This document shows positions 28,535-37,070 of a DNA stretch of 64,000 bases, in pieces. Below the pieces are notes generated by a model. That model did not search any database and was not told the origin of the DNA. It saw nothing but the letters and a program-made list of their open reading frames with translations. Location of the stretch: assembly GCF_018918185.1 (NCBI RefSeq), contig NZ_JAHLPZ010000006.1, positions 151,212-215,211 on the forward strand, written 5' to 3'. A program made the position numbers and the translations under genes. Numbering within the stretch: position 1 is the stretch's first letter; each line of letters starts with the position of its first letter. This stretch comes from Eubacterium sp. MSJ-21. GTDB taxonomy: Bacteria > Bacillota > Clostridia > Lachnospirales > Lachnospiraceae.

Positions 28535-29066
28535 TGTACCGACCCCCAAAAGTTAGACCAAAAATCTAATGATTAGGAGGTCGGTATTTTTATGGCAAAA
28601 TATAGTTTTGAATTTAAAAAGAAAGTAGTTAATTCGTATTTAAATGGTGAAGGCAGTTTTAAATTTATAGCTGAAAAATATGAGATTCCCGCCTGCTCTA
28701 ATGTAGAAAAGTGGGTTCAAAATTATAAAAACTTTGGCGATGAGGGGCTATTACGTTCACGAAAAAATGAATTGTATTCTTTCGAATATAAGCTTCATGT
28801 GGTAGAGTTATATTTATCAAGTGAAATCTCATATCAAGATTTAGCACTGCAAGAAGGTATTACCAACCCCTGTATGATTACGAACTAGGTTAACCGCTTC
28901 CGAGTAGCTGGTCCTGATGCGTTGAGACCACATAAGAAAGGTCGAAAGAAAACATTGAATAAATCTGGTAATAATCCTAAAATAGTACCATTAGAAGAAT
29001 CTTCCGTTGACACAAGCGCCGAGCATGTAAAAGAACTGGAAGATGAACTTCTGAAGTTAAGAGTAT
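28535..29066 (+). mobile_element. Remnant of an IS3-family (IS150-type) insertion sequence
   Basis: The left end carries TGTACCGACCCCCAAAAGTTA, typical of IS150-group ends, followed by orfA. The element stops inside the end of orfA: orfB and the right inverted repeat are absent. The approximate right boundary is where similarity to the usual orfA leucine zipper ends. The rest of the gap 28364-28534 shows nothing else. Confidence 0.7.
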
Positions 29067-29086
29067 CTTTGCAAGAACGTTTTTGA
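28592..29086 (+). pseudogene. Broken IS3-family transposase orfA
   Basis: The frame begins with a helix-turn-helix (FEFKKKVVNSYLNGEGSFKF) behind AGGAGGTCGGTATTTTT. It is interrupted by TAG at 28886-28888 where the family has Trp (ITN-stop-VNRFRVAGPDAL). The same frame continues to a TGA at 29084-29086 through ALRPHKKGRKK and the start of the leucine zipper. With orfB gone, the product cannot transpose. Confidence 0.8.
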
Positions 29087-29422
29087 TTTATTAACAATAT
29101 ACTCATTTCTTTCCTTGTTATATGACGAAACAGACAACAGATTTAAAACACACTGTATTACTTTTATTTTGGCGTTCAAATCTAACTTACCATATTGCGC
29201 GCTTAAACTAATACGCTCATTATATGGAACATTAGCTTCTGTCATAAAATAGTCTTCTATTGAAAGATAATCTATATCATATATTGAGTCGGAAATATAA
29301 GTATCAAGAGAAAGACCATCATAATGAGCTCCATAGCATCCTCGATTATCAATCTCAATTTTCTCCTCAACAAAATATTTGTCCCAAAACGTTAATAGTT
29401 CATTTATTCTACTTTCAACCAT
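29057..29422 (-). CDS. Hypothetical protein cut by the IS remnant
   Basis: A 121-aa protein that I do not recognise. It is acidic and aromatic rich, with GCYGAHYDGLSLDTYISDSI and IEDYFMTEANVPYNERISLS, and has no membrane segment. Its last codons (FLQRYS) run into the IS remnant, so the original C-terminus may be lost. It follows the nuclease gene of the DUF262 operon by 42 bases in the same orientation and may have been its fourth gene. Confidence 0.5.
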   Translation of the reverse strand: MVESRINELLTFWDKYFVEEKIEIDNRGCYGAHYDGLSLDTYISDSIYDIDYLSIEDYFMTEANVPYNERISLSAQYGKLDLNAKIKVIQCVLNLLSVSSYNKERNEYIVNKSKTFLQRYS

Positions 29423-29464
29423 TTTCCCACCTATACAAACATAATCCTCTCCCTCTGAAATAGT

Positions 29465-29995
29465 TTAATAAAATATAACTTCATCGTTATTTTTTACCAA
29501 CGCAAATCTAATCCCCAGGTTCTTAATCTGCGTAAGTTCTGACCATCTACTAGCCAACTCATTAGATTTATCTGTATATGGAACTGCAACCATCGGAACA
29601 ACTCCATCCATAAAATCACATCCTGTCATTAACTGGCCAATTGCTTCTCTCATAAGCGGATATTCTTGCCCACGCTTGTCATTCTTTCCTTTTTTACACT
29701 CTGCATAGATGACGCTACCATCCTTGCACTGTATATTTACATCACCTATTCCTAGCGTACTAGATATAACAACATGGCTAGTATAACCATCCAATGAATA
29801 CACACCTTGCCATCTTTCTGGTTCATCATCAACTTTCCTTAAGCCAACCTCATCCATAAAGCCAAAGATATCAAAATGAATTGTATTCTCTGTTTTTACA
29901 TGAGCTCCATCAATAGAAACACTAAGGTCTTCTGTCGTTAATTCATTCTTAATATAGTACAAAGCCAGCCTCAGAATAACTTCAGCCTCTGTCAT
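29465..29995 (-). CDS. PD-(D/E)xK-type nuclease of the DUF262 operon
   Basis: A 176-aa protein with a restriction-endonuclease-like core: STLGIGDVNIQCKD supplies the Asp and VIYAECKKGK the ExK pair, followed by REAIGQLM with a conserved Gln. The start is set at MTEAEVI behind AGGAGGCGGAAGAAGT; an in-frame upstream start overlaps the previous gene more deeply. The small size, without a DNA-recognition domain, suggests it works with the upstream DUF262 proteins. Cleavage activity is inferred from the motif only. Confidence 0.65.
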   Translation of the reverse strand: MTEAEVILRLALYYIKNELTTEDLSVSIDGAHVKTENTIHFDIFGFMDEVGLRKVDDEPERWQGVYSLDGYTSHVVISSTLGIGDVNIQCKDGSVIYAECKKGKNDKRGQEYPLMREAIGQLMTGCDFMDGVVPMVAVPYTDKSNELASRWSELTQIKNLGIRFALVKNNDEVIFY

Positions 29996-30012
29996 ACTTC
30001 TTCCGCCTCCTG

Positions 30013-31950
30013 TCATATTCCACACGCATCAATCAAATACTTCAGCATTTCTTCCTCGTGCTTCTTATACATGGTTTCCTTCCAAAATAAACTTGCAACC
30101 TTATCGCCATTCTTTTCTGTAAGTTCACTCATGATACGCAGTTTGATACTTCCCTTGCTAATCATATCCTTGAAAGTACTCTTTTTTGCTTCCGGCGACA
30201 TATTTGAAAACTTTGAATTAACATTACGCTGAATGATGCATAAATTACCAAACTGATCTACGCCATCCTTCCACTGTTCAAAGGTTCCCTCTGATGGATT
30301 CTGAGGATACCAGTGTTCAACCGAATTACGGAATTCAAATGTGAAATCAGTGTATTTTCTCTTACCTTCCCGGTCATAATACCAAAGCAAATAATCTAAG
30401 TAATTAAATACGATATGAGGTGTGTTTACTCCCATAGCATATATTCCATCTTTGCAAGCATTAAAGAAATTCTCCTTTACTGCCTCTATTGCTATGTCCT
30501 CAGCTATAACATCAAACCTAGTAATATCATCATTTCTAACATGTTTGCAATTATCCTCTGATAACCAAATAAGAAGCTTTGTGATCCAGTGCATAACCTT
30601 TGGCGATGTATAGGAAACACGCAAAGCAGACTGTATCATTATATTTGTTTTTGTTCTCCAGTCATTGGTAGAATTCCATTCACCAGACTTAGTAAACTTA
30701 GAATTTCTATAGTAAGGTTTTTTCTTTGACTGCTGGCCTGATACGTAAAGACTCTTTAAGCTCCACTCACCATCAGCATTGTCGTTTGCGTATTCCCTTT
30801 TTACAATGTACTTATCAAACAAGTATCGTGTTCTTAAAAGACAAATAATAAATCTACGTGTAAATTCTTCTCTATTATCTGCTATCCTTCCTTCTTCAGT
30901 CACACCATAGGAAAACACTCTATTAAACGCATCAATTAACTTCTTATCATCTAAAAGCTCATCAGTGATCTTCGCATTTTCCTTTTCATGTTTGATGTCA
31001 TAAAGTGCAATAAACACCTTTAGAGTATGTAGTAAGAAATACGGAAATTCTATTATGCTCTCAAATCGAACACGAATATCTTCGTCTATATATCCCTCAT
31101 CATCTTCAACCTTAAAGTCTTTGTCAATAATATCTTTTATGCTATGACCAACAGCTTCATCAGTATCTTGTTTCATGACCTTCTTATATTTCAACCAGTT
31201 CATTGGTGGCATCCAATTCCAGTCACCGCTAAAAATAGCCTCTCGTACAGCGTTATTCTTGCTTACAAAATGCATCTGAACATAACCTGTCATATCACTA
31301 CAGGCATCCCATATCTTAGCAAACACCCCTTTTTCAGCCTCATCATTTAAATAACTCATAAGTGTGGCCTTTAAAATATCATGCTGCTCTAACTGTTCGC
31401 CCCTGGTATTCATAATCTCAAAATAACGATTGAGATCGGTATTTTCTGGTAGTTCTATTCGATACACAATAACTTTTGCCAGCTTCTTCATAAAGGATTC
31501 TGTATCAAAATCAGCCTTTTTCAGTTCATGCAATATTATCTTTATACCTCGTTGAATACCAAATTCAATTCTATCCATATCAAGCTTGCTACGATTTTCT
31601 TGCAACAACTCCTCTATATTTCTCAAGGTATAGTTTGACTTTTCTCTGCATGCAAATGTTAATGTTGGCTTTACTTTTTCTCCTAAGCAATTCAATAATA
31701 AAAACAGTGATGTTAGTCTCTGCTGTCCATCTACAACCTCATATTTACCAGCCTGCTTTGATACAATTAGCGAACCCATATAGTAATTTGCATCCTCTGC
31801 AACATCCTGAATATCCTCAATCAACTGAACAAGCTGCTTATCCTCCCATGCATATGCACGCTGGTACAAAGGAATCGTGTATTCCATATTGGTGTCAAAT
31901 ATATTGTTTGTCTCACCAATAATGTGAAGTTCCGTAACTAACTCGCTCAT
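30013..31950 (-). CDS. DUF262 + DUF1524 (GmrSD-like) protein
   Basis: A 645-aa protein. The N-terminal DUF262 domain has IPLYQRAYAWEDKQL, the hallmark YEVVDGQQRLTSLFLLL and MNTRGEQLEQHDILKATLM. The C-terminal DUF1524 His-Me nuclease motif is present at about residues 535-590 (SVEHWYPQ, then GNLCII and NSKFSNMS). The two domains occur together in GmrSD type IV restriction enzymes and in SspE, where DUF262 acts as an NTPase and DUF1524 cuts DNA. Its ATG overlaps the stop of the upstream DUF262 gene by 4 bases. Confidence 0.85.
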   Translation of the reverse strand: MSELVTELHIIGETNNIFDTNMEYTIPLYQRAYAWEDKQLVQLIEDIQDVAEDANYYMGSLIVSKQAGKYEVVDGQQRLTSLFLLLNCLGEKVKPTLTFACREKSNYTLRNIEELLQENRSKLDMDRIEFGIQRGIKIILHELKKADFDTESFMKKLAKVIVYRIELPENTDLNRYFEIMNTRGEQLEQHDILKATLMSYLNDEAEKGVFAKIWDACSDMTGYVQMHFVSKNNAVREAIFSGDWNWMPPMNWLKYKKVMKQDTDEAVGHSIKDIIDKDFKVEDDEGYIDEDIRVRFESIIEFPYFLLHTLKVFIALYDIKHEKENAKITDELLDDKKLIDAFNRVFSYGVTEEGRIADNREEFTRRFIICLLRTRYLFDKYIVKREYANDNADGEWSLKSLYVSGQQSKKKPYYRNSKFTKSGEWNSTNDWRTKTNIMIQSALRVSYTSPKVMHWITKLLIWLSEDNCKHVRNDDITRFDVIAEDIAIEAVKENFFNACKDGIYAMGVNTPHIVFNYLDYLLWYYDREGKRKYTDFTFEFRNSVEHWYPQNPSEGTFEQWKDGVDQFGNLCIIQRNVNSKFSNMSPEAKKSTFKDMISKGSIKLRIMSELTEKNGDKVASLFWKETMYKKHEEEMLKYLIDACGI

Positions 31951-33257
31951 TTGGCACCTCCATATCCATTTATTTCCTTAATTGCTTTATATAAATCATT
32001 CCACTTTTCATTTGATGGACTATCCGGCTCTCGTCTAACCTTTATTTGCAAACCAGAGATTTCATTATGAATACGCGCAAAACTAATCTTAGAAAACATT
32101 GCAACTGTATTGGTATATCTTGAATTATCATCACCTATTGCGTATTTATTAATACTATCAAATCCCAAATTTTCCATATCAACACGAAGCATAAATGCCC
32201 ATGAAAATAATTTCTTTACTGCCATTTCATCAAAATTATGAAACTTGTCGTAATAACACAATAGTGCACAATAAAACAAATTCTTTGTGTAACCAAATCC
32301 TGCAGAACCGAACTTCACCTTATCCATATCTTCTGGTGTTTCTACATCCTTACCCCCACAAATTACCAATTTAATATCTTTGAATCTTGGATTATTACAA
32401 ATTTCAGATTTAATATCTCGTAATAGGTACATATAATGGTCCACCATTTCGAAGAAATCATTTCCTGCAATAAATGGCTCAGTTATCTGAAAATATGGCA
32501 TAGCTCTACTAGCTCTTCTTGCATATGAATAAGAAGAACCTTCCGCTATACCTTTGTATGTATCTATTTCTTTTGCTGTAAATGGTCTGCTCTTGATTCC
32601 TCTAGACCAGTTCCAAATAGGAAACAAATATAAATCAAACAATTCACCTATTTGCTCTGTATCCTTAGCTTCCCATTTAGTTACAGCATGTTCCATCTCA
32701 TAAGGATACTTCTTCATTTCACGAAGATGATACGCTTTAAGAAGGTCATGAGGATCTAGCGCTTTGCCTCGTGTATTCTGTGAATCAAAAAGCTGAAAAG
32801 CCTCTGAAACCTTATCCACACAGATAACTACAACTTCCAATATTTCCTCGAATGCTTTGATAAATTCTTTCTTTGCTTTGTCACCCTTAAGCGAAAACCA
32901 TTCTCTGATAAACCCGAAATTTCTATGAATGTTATATTGTGTAACCTTATTGGTAAAATCCTTTTCAAGAATTGAACAATGAAAACCTGGCTCAACACAC
33001 TGCTTTAAGAGCACCAATGAAATGATTCTCTGCTGCCCATCTACAACATCATATTTTTCATCCTTTGTTTTATGCAGGATAATGGTGCCAATACGATACT
33101 TAAAATCTGTTCTATATCTATCCGCATCATTAATCGCATTTGTGATATCAGATAACAGTTCATCAATATTATGAATATCCCATTTGTATGGCCTTTGATA
33201 ATTAGGGATATCAAGTTTCATATTCAATAATTCATTTACACTTTCTATTTCAGCCAT
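31947..33257 (-). CDS. DUF262-only protein
   Basis: A 436-aa protein with IPNYQRPYKWD, the motif YDVVDGQQRIISLVLL and SQNTRGKALDPHDLLKA, all typical of DUF262. No DUF1524 motif is visible at its C-terminus, so it is a single-domain relative of the next gene. It is the first gene of the operon. Two different DUF262 proteins in a row suggest a heteromeric complex. Its target, whether modified DNA or another phage feature, is unknown. Confidence 0.82.
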   Translation of the reverse strand: MAEIESVNELLNMKLDIPNYQRPYKWDIHNIDELLSDITNAINDADRYRTDFKYRIGTIILHKTKDEKYDVVDGQQRIISLVLLKQCVEPGFHCSILEKDFTNKVTQYNIHRNFGFIREWFSLKGDKAKKEFIKAFEEILEVVVICVDKVSEAFQLFDSQNTRGKALDPHDLLKAYHLREMKKYPYEMEHAVTKWEAKDTEQIGELFDLYLFPIWNWSRGIKSRPFTAKEIDTYKGIAEGSSYSYARRASRAMPYFQITEPFIAGNDFFEMVDHYMYLLRDIKSEICNNPRFKDIKLVICGGKDVETPEDMDKVKFGSAGFGYTKNLFYCALLCYYDKFHNFDEMAVKKLFSWAFMLRVDMENLGFDSINKYAIGDDNSRYTNTVAMFSKISFARIHNEISGLQIKVRREPDSPSNEKWNDLYKAIKEINGYGGAK

Positions 33258-33272
33258 ATGTTCACCACCAAT

Positions 33273-33484
33273 CTACAAATGCTGATTCAGTACCAACTTC
33301 TGTTCCAAACCATTCTTGTATATGTATAACAATCTTCGCCTATCAAATGCCGGATTTGTGTCATGTATTATGCTATGATGATTCGGACACACAATAAGCT
33401 GATTACTTCGTTACAAATTGTCTGCACTCTTCTCACTGAAAGATTCCATTTTTCTGATGCTTCTTTGATTGTCATATACTCCAT
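33273..33484 (-). pseudogene. Relic of an HNH endonuclease joined to an HTH gene start
   Basis: From 33484 the minus strand starts MEYMTIKEASEKWNLSVRRV, the start of a small excisionase-like helix-turn-helix protein, but ends early at 33368. In another frame, from about 33402 to the stop at 33273, it reads LIVCPNHHSIIHDTNPAFDR and ends LVLNQHL, the C-terminus of an HNH endonuclease. The two pieces meet near 33400, as expected after a deletion. Neither is complete. Confidence 0.7.
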
Positions 33485-33625
33485 ATTATTTACTCCATCA
33501 AATCATACAAAAATAACAATTTTACCCTAATGATATTATAGGCGTTGAAACGCCGAATATCCACCACTATTTTCATACCATCTGGCACACAACTCATAAC
33601 CTTCCCGCGCACTTCCTCCAATAAA

Positions 33626-33671
33626 AAATACCTTTCAGCGAACAGTTAACCAACCTCGCCAAAAGGTATTT
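33626..33671. terminator. Two-way terminator after rlmD
   Basis: AAATACCTTT and GCGA pair with TCGC and AAAGGTATTT around a 14-base loop, with T-rich sequence on both sides. It lies about 95 bases beyond the stop of rlmD. A small hairpin GGCGTTGAAACGCC (33541-33554) also lies in this gap. Confidence 0.75.
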
Positions 33672-33766
33672 ATTTTTAACACCTTATTCTATTTTCTGGT
33701 TTCATGCACATATTTTACAGGCCTATTTTCATAATATGTACTAGCAAAAACAGCCCTCAACCCCGC

Positions 33767-35200
33767 TTAAACTAGGCATTTCTTAGAGAGTAAACAAACG
33801 GTCTCCGCATGGCTCGTCCTCGGAAACTGGTCGACACAGCACACCTTATCCACATGGTATCCGCGGTGAATAATCGTCTCCAAGTCGCGTGCCAGCGAGG
33901 TCGGCTTGCAACTGATATAGACGATCTCTTCCACACCAAATGCAAGGATTTTCTCCAGTGCTTTCGGATGAATCCCGTCCCGTGGCGGATCGACAATGAT
34001 CAGATCCGGTTTCTCATCTACAAGGTCGATTGCCTTTAACACATCACCTGCGATGAATTCGCAGTTAGAAAGTCCATTTGCCTTCGCATTTTCCTTCGCT
34101 GCCTCGACCGCTTCCTCCACGATTTCGATTCCGATCACTTTCTTCGAAACCGCTGCCATCATCTGTGCGATCGTACCGGTTCCGCTATACAGATCGAACA
34201 CGGTCTTGTCGCCATCGAGCTTCACGCTGCCCCGCATGATATAATCGCGTGCCTTTTCATACAGCACCTCGCAGCCACCTGTGTTTGTCTGGAAGAATGA
34301 AAACGGCGATATCTTGAATTTCAATCCAAGTATTTCCTCTTCGATGTAATCCTGTCCATACAGAAGCTCCATCCGATCACTCTGCACGACATCGCCCAAA
34401 GCATCATTTTCCGTGTACAAAATACCTGCAATACTTCCCGTAAATGCATCGGACTTCTCTAATTCCAACAGCATTTCCACGAACTCCTGAAGCAGCTGTT
34501 TTACATCAAATCCATATGTGTCCCACTGTGTCGATGTTACCAGATTAATCAGGAACTGCCCATTTGCCCGCGACTGGCGCACAACCAGATTCCGAAGGAT
34601 TCCCTCGTGGCACATCCGATGAAAGAATGGCACATTTCGCCCCGAGAAAAATGCAAGTGTCGCCGTGAGTATGCGGCTCCAGTCTGCGCCAATGATCTCA
34701 CATCCATCGACTGTCAGGATATCATAGAAGCTTCCCTTCTGATGTAATCCAAGTGCTAATGGACCATCCTTGTAGGCATCACCAAACGTGAATTCCATTT
34801 TGTTCCGATACGCGGTCTGGCTCGGTGAACCAAGGATTCCCTCCCACTCGTAATCCATCGAATTGGAATCCTCTGCCAGAAGCACGCGGTCAAGTAATGC
34901 TTTTACCATGTCCGCTTTCAGCTTCAGCTGATTGTCATACGACATCGTCTGGTAAGCGCATCCACCACACGCACCAAAATAAGGGCAGGTCGGCTCTACA
35001 TCCTCCTGCGGACTCCGTTCTAAGACTTCCAGCACCTTGCCCTCTGCCATACCGCTTTTCTTCTTTGTTACCATGTATTTCACTTTCTGTCCCGGCAGGG
35101 CGCCCTTGATTGTCACCTTGCGCTCATCCACCTGAAAGCTTCCTTTGTTTGGGAAATCATAACGCTCGATGATTCCCTCGCATACATCACCTTTTTTCAC
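33767..35200 (-). CDS. rlmD: 23S rRNA m5U methyltransferase, RlmD/RumA family
   Basis: A 477-aa SAM-dependent methyltransferase. An N-terminal TRAM domain (about 1-60) is followed by the iron-sulfur cysteines in CPYFGACGGC, then the Rossmann part with FDLYSGTGTIAQMM, the IVDPPRDGIHP motif and the catalytic Cys in IVYISCKP. The start is GTG behind GAGGAGACAGTCGA. The target uridine (U1939, U747 or tRNA U54 in related enzymes) cannot be assigned from sequence. Confidence 0.9.
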   Translation of the reverse strand: MKKGDVCEGIIERYDFPNKGSFQVDERKVTIKGALPGQKVKYMVTKKKSGMAEGKVLEVLERSPQEDVEPTCPYFGACGGCAYQTMSYDNQLKLKADMVKALLDRVLLAEDSNSMDYEWEGILGSPSQTAYRNKMEFTFGDAYKDGPLALGLHQKGSFYDILTVDGCEIIGADWSRILTATLAFFSGRNVPFFHRMCHEGILRNLVVRQSRANGQFLINLVTSTQWDTYGFDVKQLLQEFVEMLLELEKSDAFTGSIAGILYTENDALGDVVQSDRMELLYGQDYIEEEILGLKFKISPFSFFQTNTGGCEVLYEKARDYIMRGSVKLDGDKTVFDLYSGTGTIAQMMAAVSKKVIGIEIVEEAVEAAKENAKANGLSNCEFIAGDVLKAIDLVDEKPDLIIVDPPRDGIHPKALEKILAFGVEEIVYISCKPTSLARDLETIIHRGYHVDKVCCVDQFPRTSHAETVCLLSKKCLV

Positions 35201-35259
35201 TCGACTGTCTCCTCATTTTCGTTTATTCTCATATGATTGCGGAATACATAACTCAAAAT

Positions 35260-35340
35260 GTATATTTCAAGATTGATTCATTCCATATACAATGTATTGA
35301 GACTAAGAATTTCTAAATGTTCTGATTTACATATTCTAAT
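35260..35340. repeat. Single arm of the dispersed inverted-repeat family
   Basis: The segment ATGTATTGAGACTAAGAA then CTAAATGTTCTGATTTACAT matches, with few changes, the left inner arm of the element at 52155-52520. It lies in the gap between rlmD and the phosphoesterase gene. The partner arm is weak or missing. Confidence 0.55.
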
Positions 35341-35355
35341 AATGTGCCCCCATCA

Positions 35356-35913
35356 TCATTCGACATACCTTAATTCGTATGTCACTTCATCTTCATCGTC
35401 GATTTCCATCACCATATATGTGTAATGATGATCCGCCTGCCGCGGCTTCGAAATGCTGCCCGGATTCAGGATCGTTACATCATCTGTCACCAAACCGTGT
35501 ATCTGACGACCCGCGCATGCATCCGCATACCTTTCTGCTTCCGCCGGATCCTCCTCCAGATATGGCACATGCGTGTGTCCATACATCGCGATATCGCAAT
35601 CATTTTCCAATGCTGCAAACCGCAGCAGATCCAGCCGCATGTCCACCTGATACAGATGCCCGTGCGTTGCGAAGATACGATGTCCGCCAGCTTCGATCAC
35701 ATTTGCATTTAGAAGCTTCGCATCATAATCGGTATTTCCACGCACGATGTAGCATGGCACACCAGCCAGCGACTCAATCTCCCTCGCATCGCCGACATCG
35801 CCCAGATGTATCAACATCTGGAATTCGCCGATTTCTTCCCGCACCTGCTCTATCGCAAGTTCCACATTCTCATTTCGCCCATGCGAATCACTCATTATCA
35901 AAATCCGCAGCAT
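35356..35913 (-). CDS. YfcE-type metallophosphoesterase
   Basis: A 185-aa phosphodiesterase with the metal-binding motifs in order: MSDSHG, LIHLGDVGD, GNTDYD, THGHLY and GHTHVPY. The start MLRILIMSDSHG follows AAGAAGGAGGAAATT; the longer frame lacks support. It lies 70 bases after rdgB and is probably cotranscribed with it. The family acts on phosphodiesters in vitro; the physiological substrate is unknown. Confidence 0.9.
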   Translation of the reverse strand: MLRILIMSDSHGRNENVELAIEQVREEIGEFQMLIHLGDVGDAREIESLAGVPCYIVRGNTDYDAKLLNANVIEAGGHRIFATHGHLYQVDMRLDLLRFAALENDCDIAMYGHTHVPYLEEDPAEAERYADACAGRQIHGLVTDDVTILNPGSISKPRQADHHYTYMVMEIDDEDEVTYELRYVE

Positions 35914-35983
35914 AATTTCCTCCTTCTTGTAAAGTACCGTACCACATCCACTCTGCCATATATCGGCGGGTGGCGTCACTTCA

Positions 35984-36574
35984 TTACAGTACCTCGCGGA
36001 TCATTTCCAAGGCACGTCCCCGATGACTAATCTTGTTCTTATCTTCCGGTGCCAGCTCCGCGGTCGTCTTTCCATACTCCGGCAGGAAGAAGATCGGATC
36101 ATAGCCAAATCCATGTTCCCCGGCAGGCTGATGCGCGATCATACCCTCAATCACGCCCCGGCGTGTTGTCACCGTACCATCTGGAAATGCAGCCGCGATT
36201 GCGCATACGAACCGCGCTGTCCGCTCTTCCTCTTTCGCATCTGCAAGGGCATCAATAATCATCTGATTCTTGATGCTGTACGGCGTATCCTCGCCCTGCC
36301 ATCTTGCAGAGTAAATGCCCGGCGCACCATCCATGTAATCAACTTCCAGACCACTGTCGTCGGCAAGAACCACGCAGCCTTCCGCTTCCTTTGTCTTGCT
36401 GATAGCTGTCGCTTTGATGATCGCATTCTCCTCAAAACTCTTGCCATCCTCCACGATGTCTATATCTATGCCTGCTTCCTTCATAGACACAATTTCGTAC
36501 CCACAATCCGCTAAGATCATGCGCACCTCCACCATCTTATTCGCATTACCGGTTGCAAAAATAATCTTCTTCAT
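35984..36574 (-). CDS. rdgB: XTP/dITP pyrophosphatase (RdgB/HAM1)
   Basis: A 196-aa housekeeping enzyme that removes non-canonical purine nucleoside triphosphates. Family motifs are clear: FATGNANKMVEV at the start, DDSGLEVDYMDGAPGIYSAR, and HGFGYDPIFFLPE, and it ends SHRGRAL. The length is standard. Confidence 0.94.
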   Translation of the reverse strand: MKKIIFATGNANKMVEVRMILADCGYEIVSMKEAGIDIDIVEDGKSFEENAIIKATAISKTKEAEGCVVLADDSGLEVDYMDGAPGIYSARWQGEDTPYSIKNQMIIDALADAKEEERTARFVCAIAAAFPDGTVTTRRGVIEGMIAHQPAGEHGFGYDPIFFLPEYGKTTAELAPEDKNKISHRGRALEMIREVL

Positions 36575-36623
36575 CTGCCTGTATCTCCTTTTTCCTTTTT
36601 TTTCTTCTCTAATTTATCTCTAA

Positions 36624-36737
36624 TTGGAGCTAATCGTCATTTCCTGCTTGCTTTACTCCAACTTCGTTTTTCCTACTCTCTTCCTACTTGGAGCAAACCA
36701 CCCTTTCCTGCTCACTTTGCTCCAACTCCATTTCTCC
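36624..36737. repeat. Two tandem copies of a 49-base repeat
   Basis: Copies at 36624-36672 and 36688-36737 share TTGGAGC...TTTCCTGCT...CTTT.CTCCAACT with differences at about one in six positions. Each copy contains inverted TTGGAGC and (G)CTCCAA. No gene is seen in them. Confidence 0.75.
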
Positions 36738-36810
36738 AAGCACACCTTGAAGGTCACGAACACCAAAGCCTGCAACCAACATTCATGCAAACCTCAGAAC
36801 TATGTAGATA

Positions 36811-37042
36811 CATGTATTTGTAAATGTATTCACTAAATATATGATATGTTTGTAGCTTAGATATACTTGGTATTCTGTTCTGTTTCAGAAATGTCCAAAC
36901 ACGGATGTTTGGACAAGCCGCCGCTGAGACAAGGATGTCGAATCGGCGGCGGTTTCGTCCACAACCAGAATATACATCAGAATACCTAGTATATCTTAGC
37001 TGCAATACATTATATATGTGTGAATGCATTTACAAATACATG
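36811..37042. repeat. Long imperfect inverted-repeat element
   Basis: Arms of about 66 bases at 36811-36877 and 36978-37042 pair over most of their length (CATGTATTTGTAAATG outermost, GGTATTCTG innermost). The centre holds two smaller hairpins: TGTCCAAACA/TGTTTGGACA and GCCGCCG/CGGCGGC. The arms resemble those of the 52-kb element (CTTAGATATACT-type segment). It lies just beyond the C1 peptidase stop, so it also forms that mRNA's 3' structure. Confidence 0.75.
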
Positions 37043-37070
37043 CCCTTCACATTCTCGGCGGTTTGCATGA

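Noticed and set aside
28885..29106. A 73-codon minus-strand frame opposite the orfA remnant
   Set aside because: Antisense to the IS remnant, with no ribosome binding site.
36811..37042. Possible tRNA or riboswitch
   Set aside because: The structure is one long inverted repeat and lacks tRNA or known aptamer motifs. No tRNA gene was recognised in the window.
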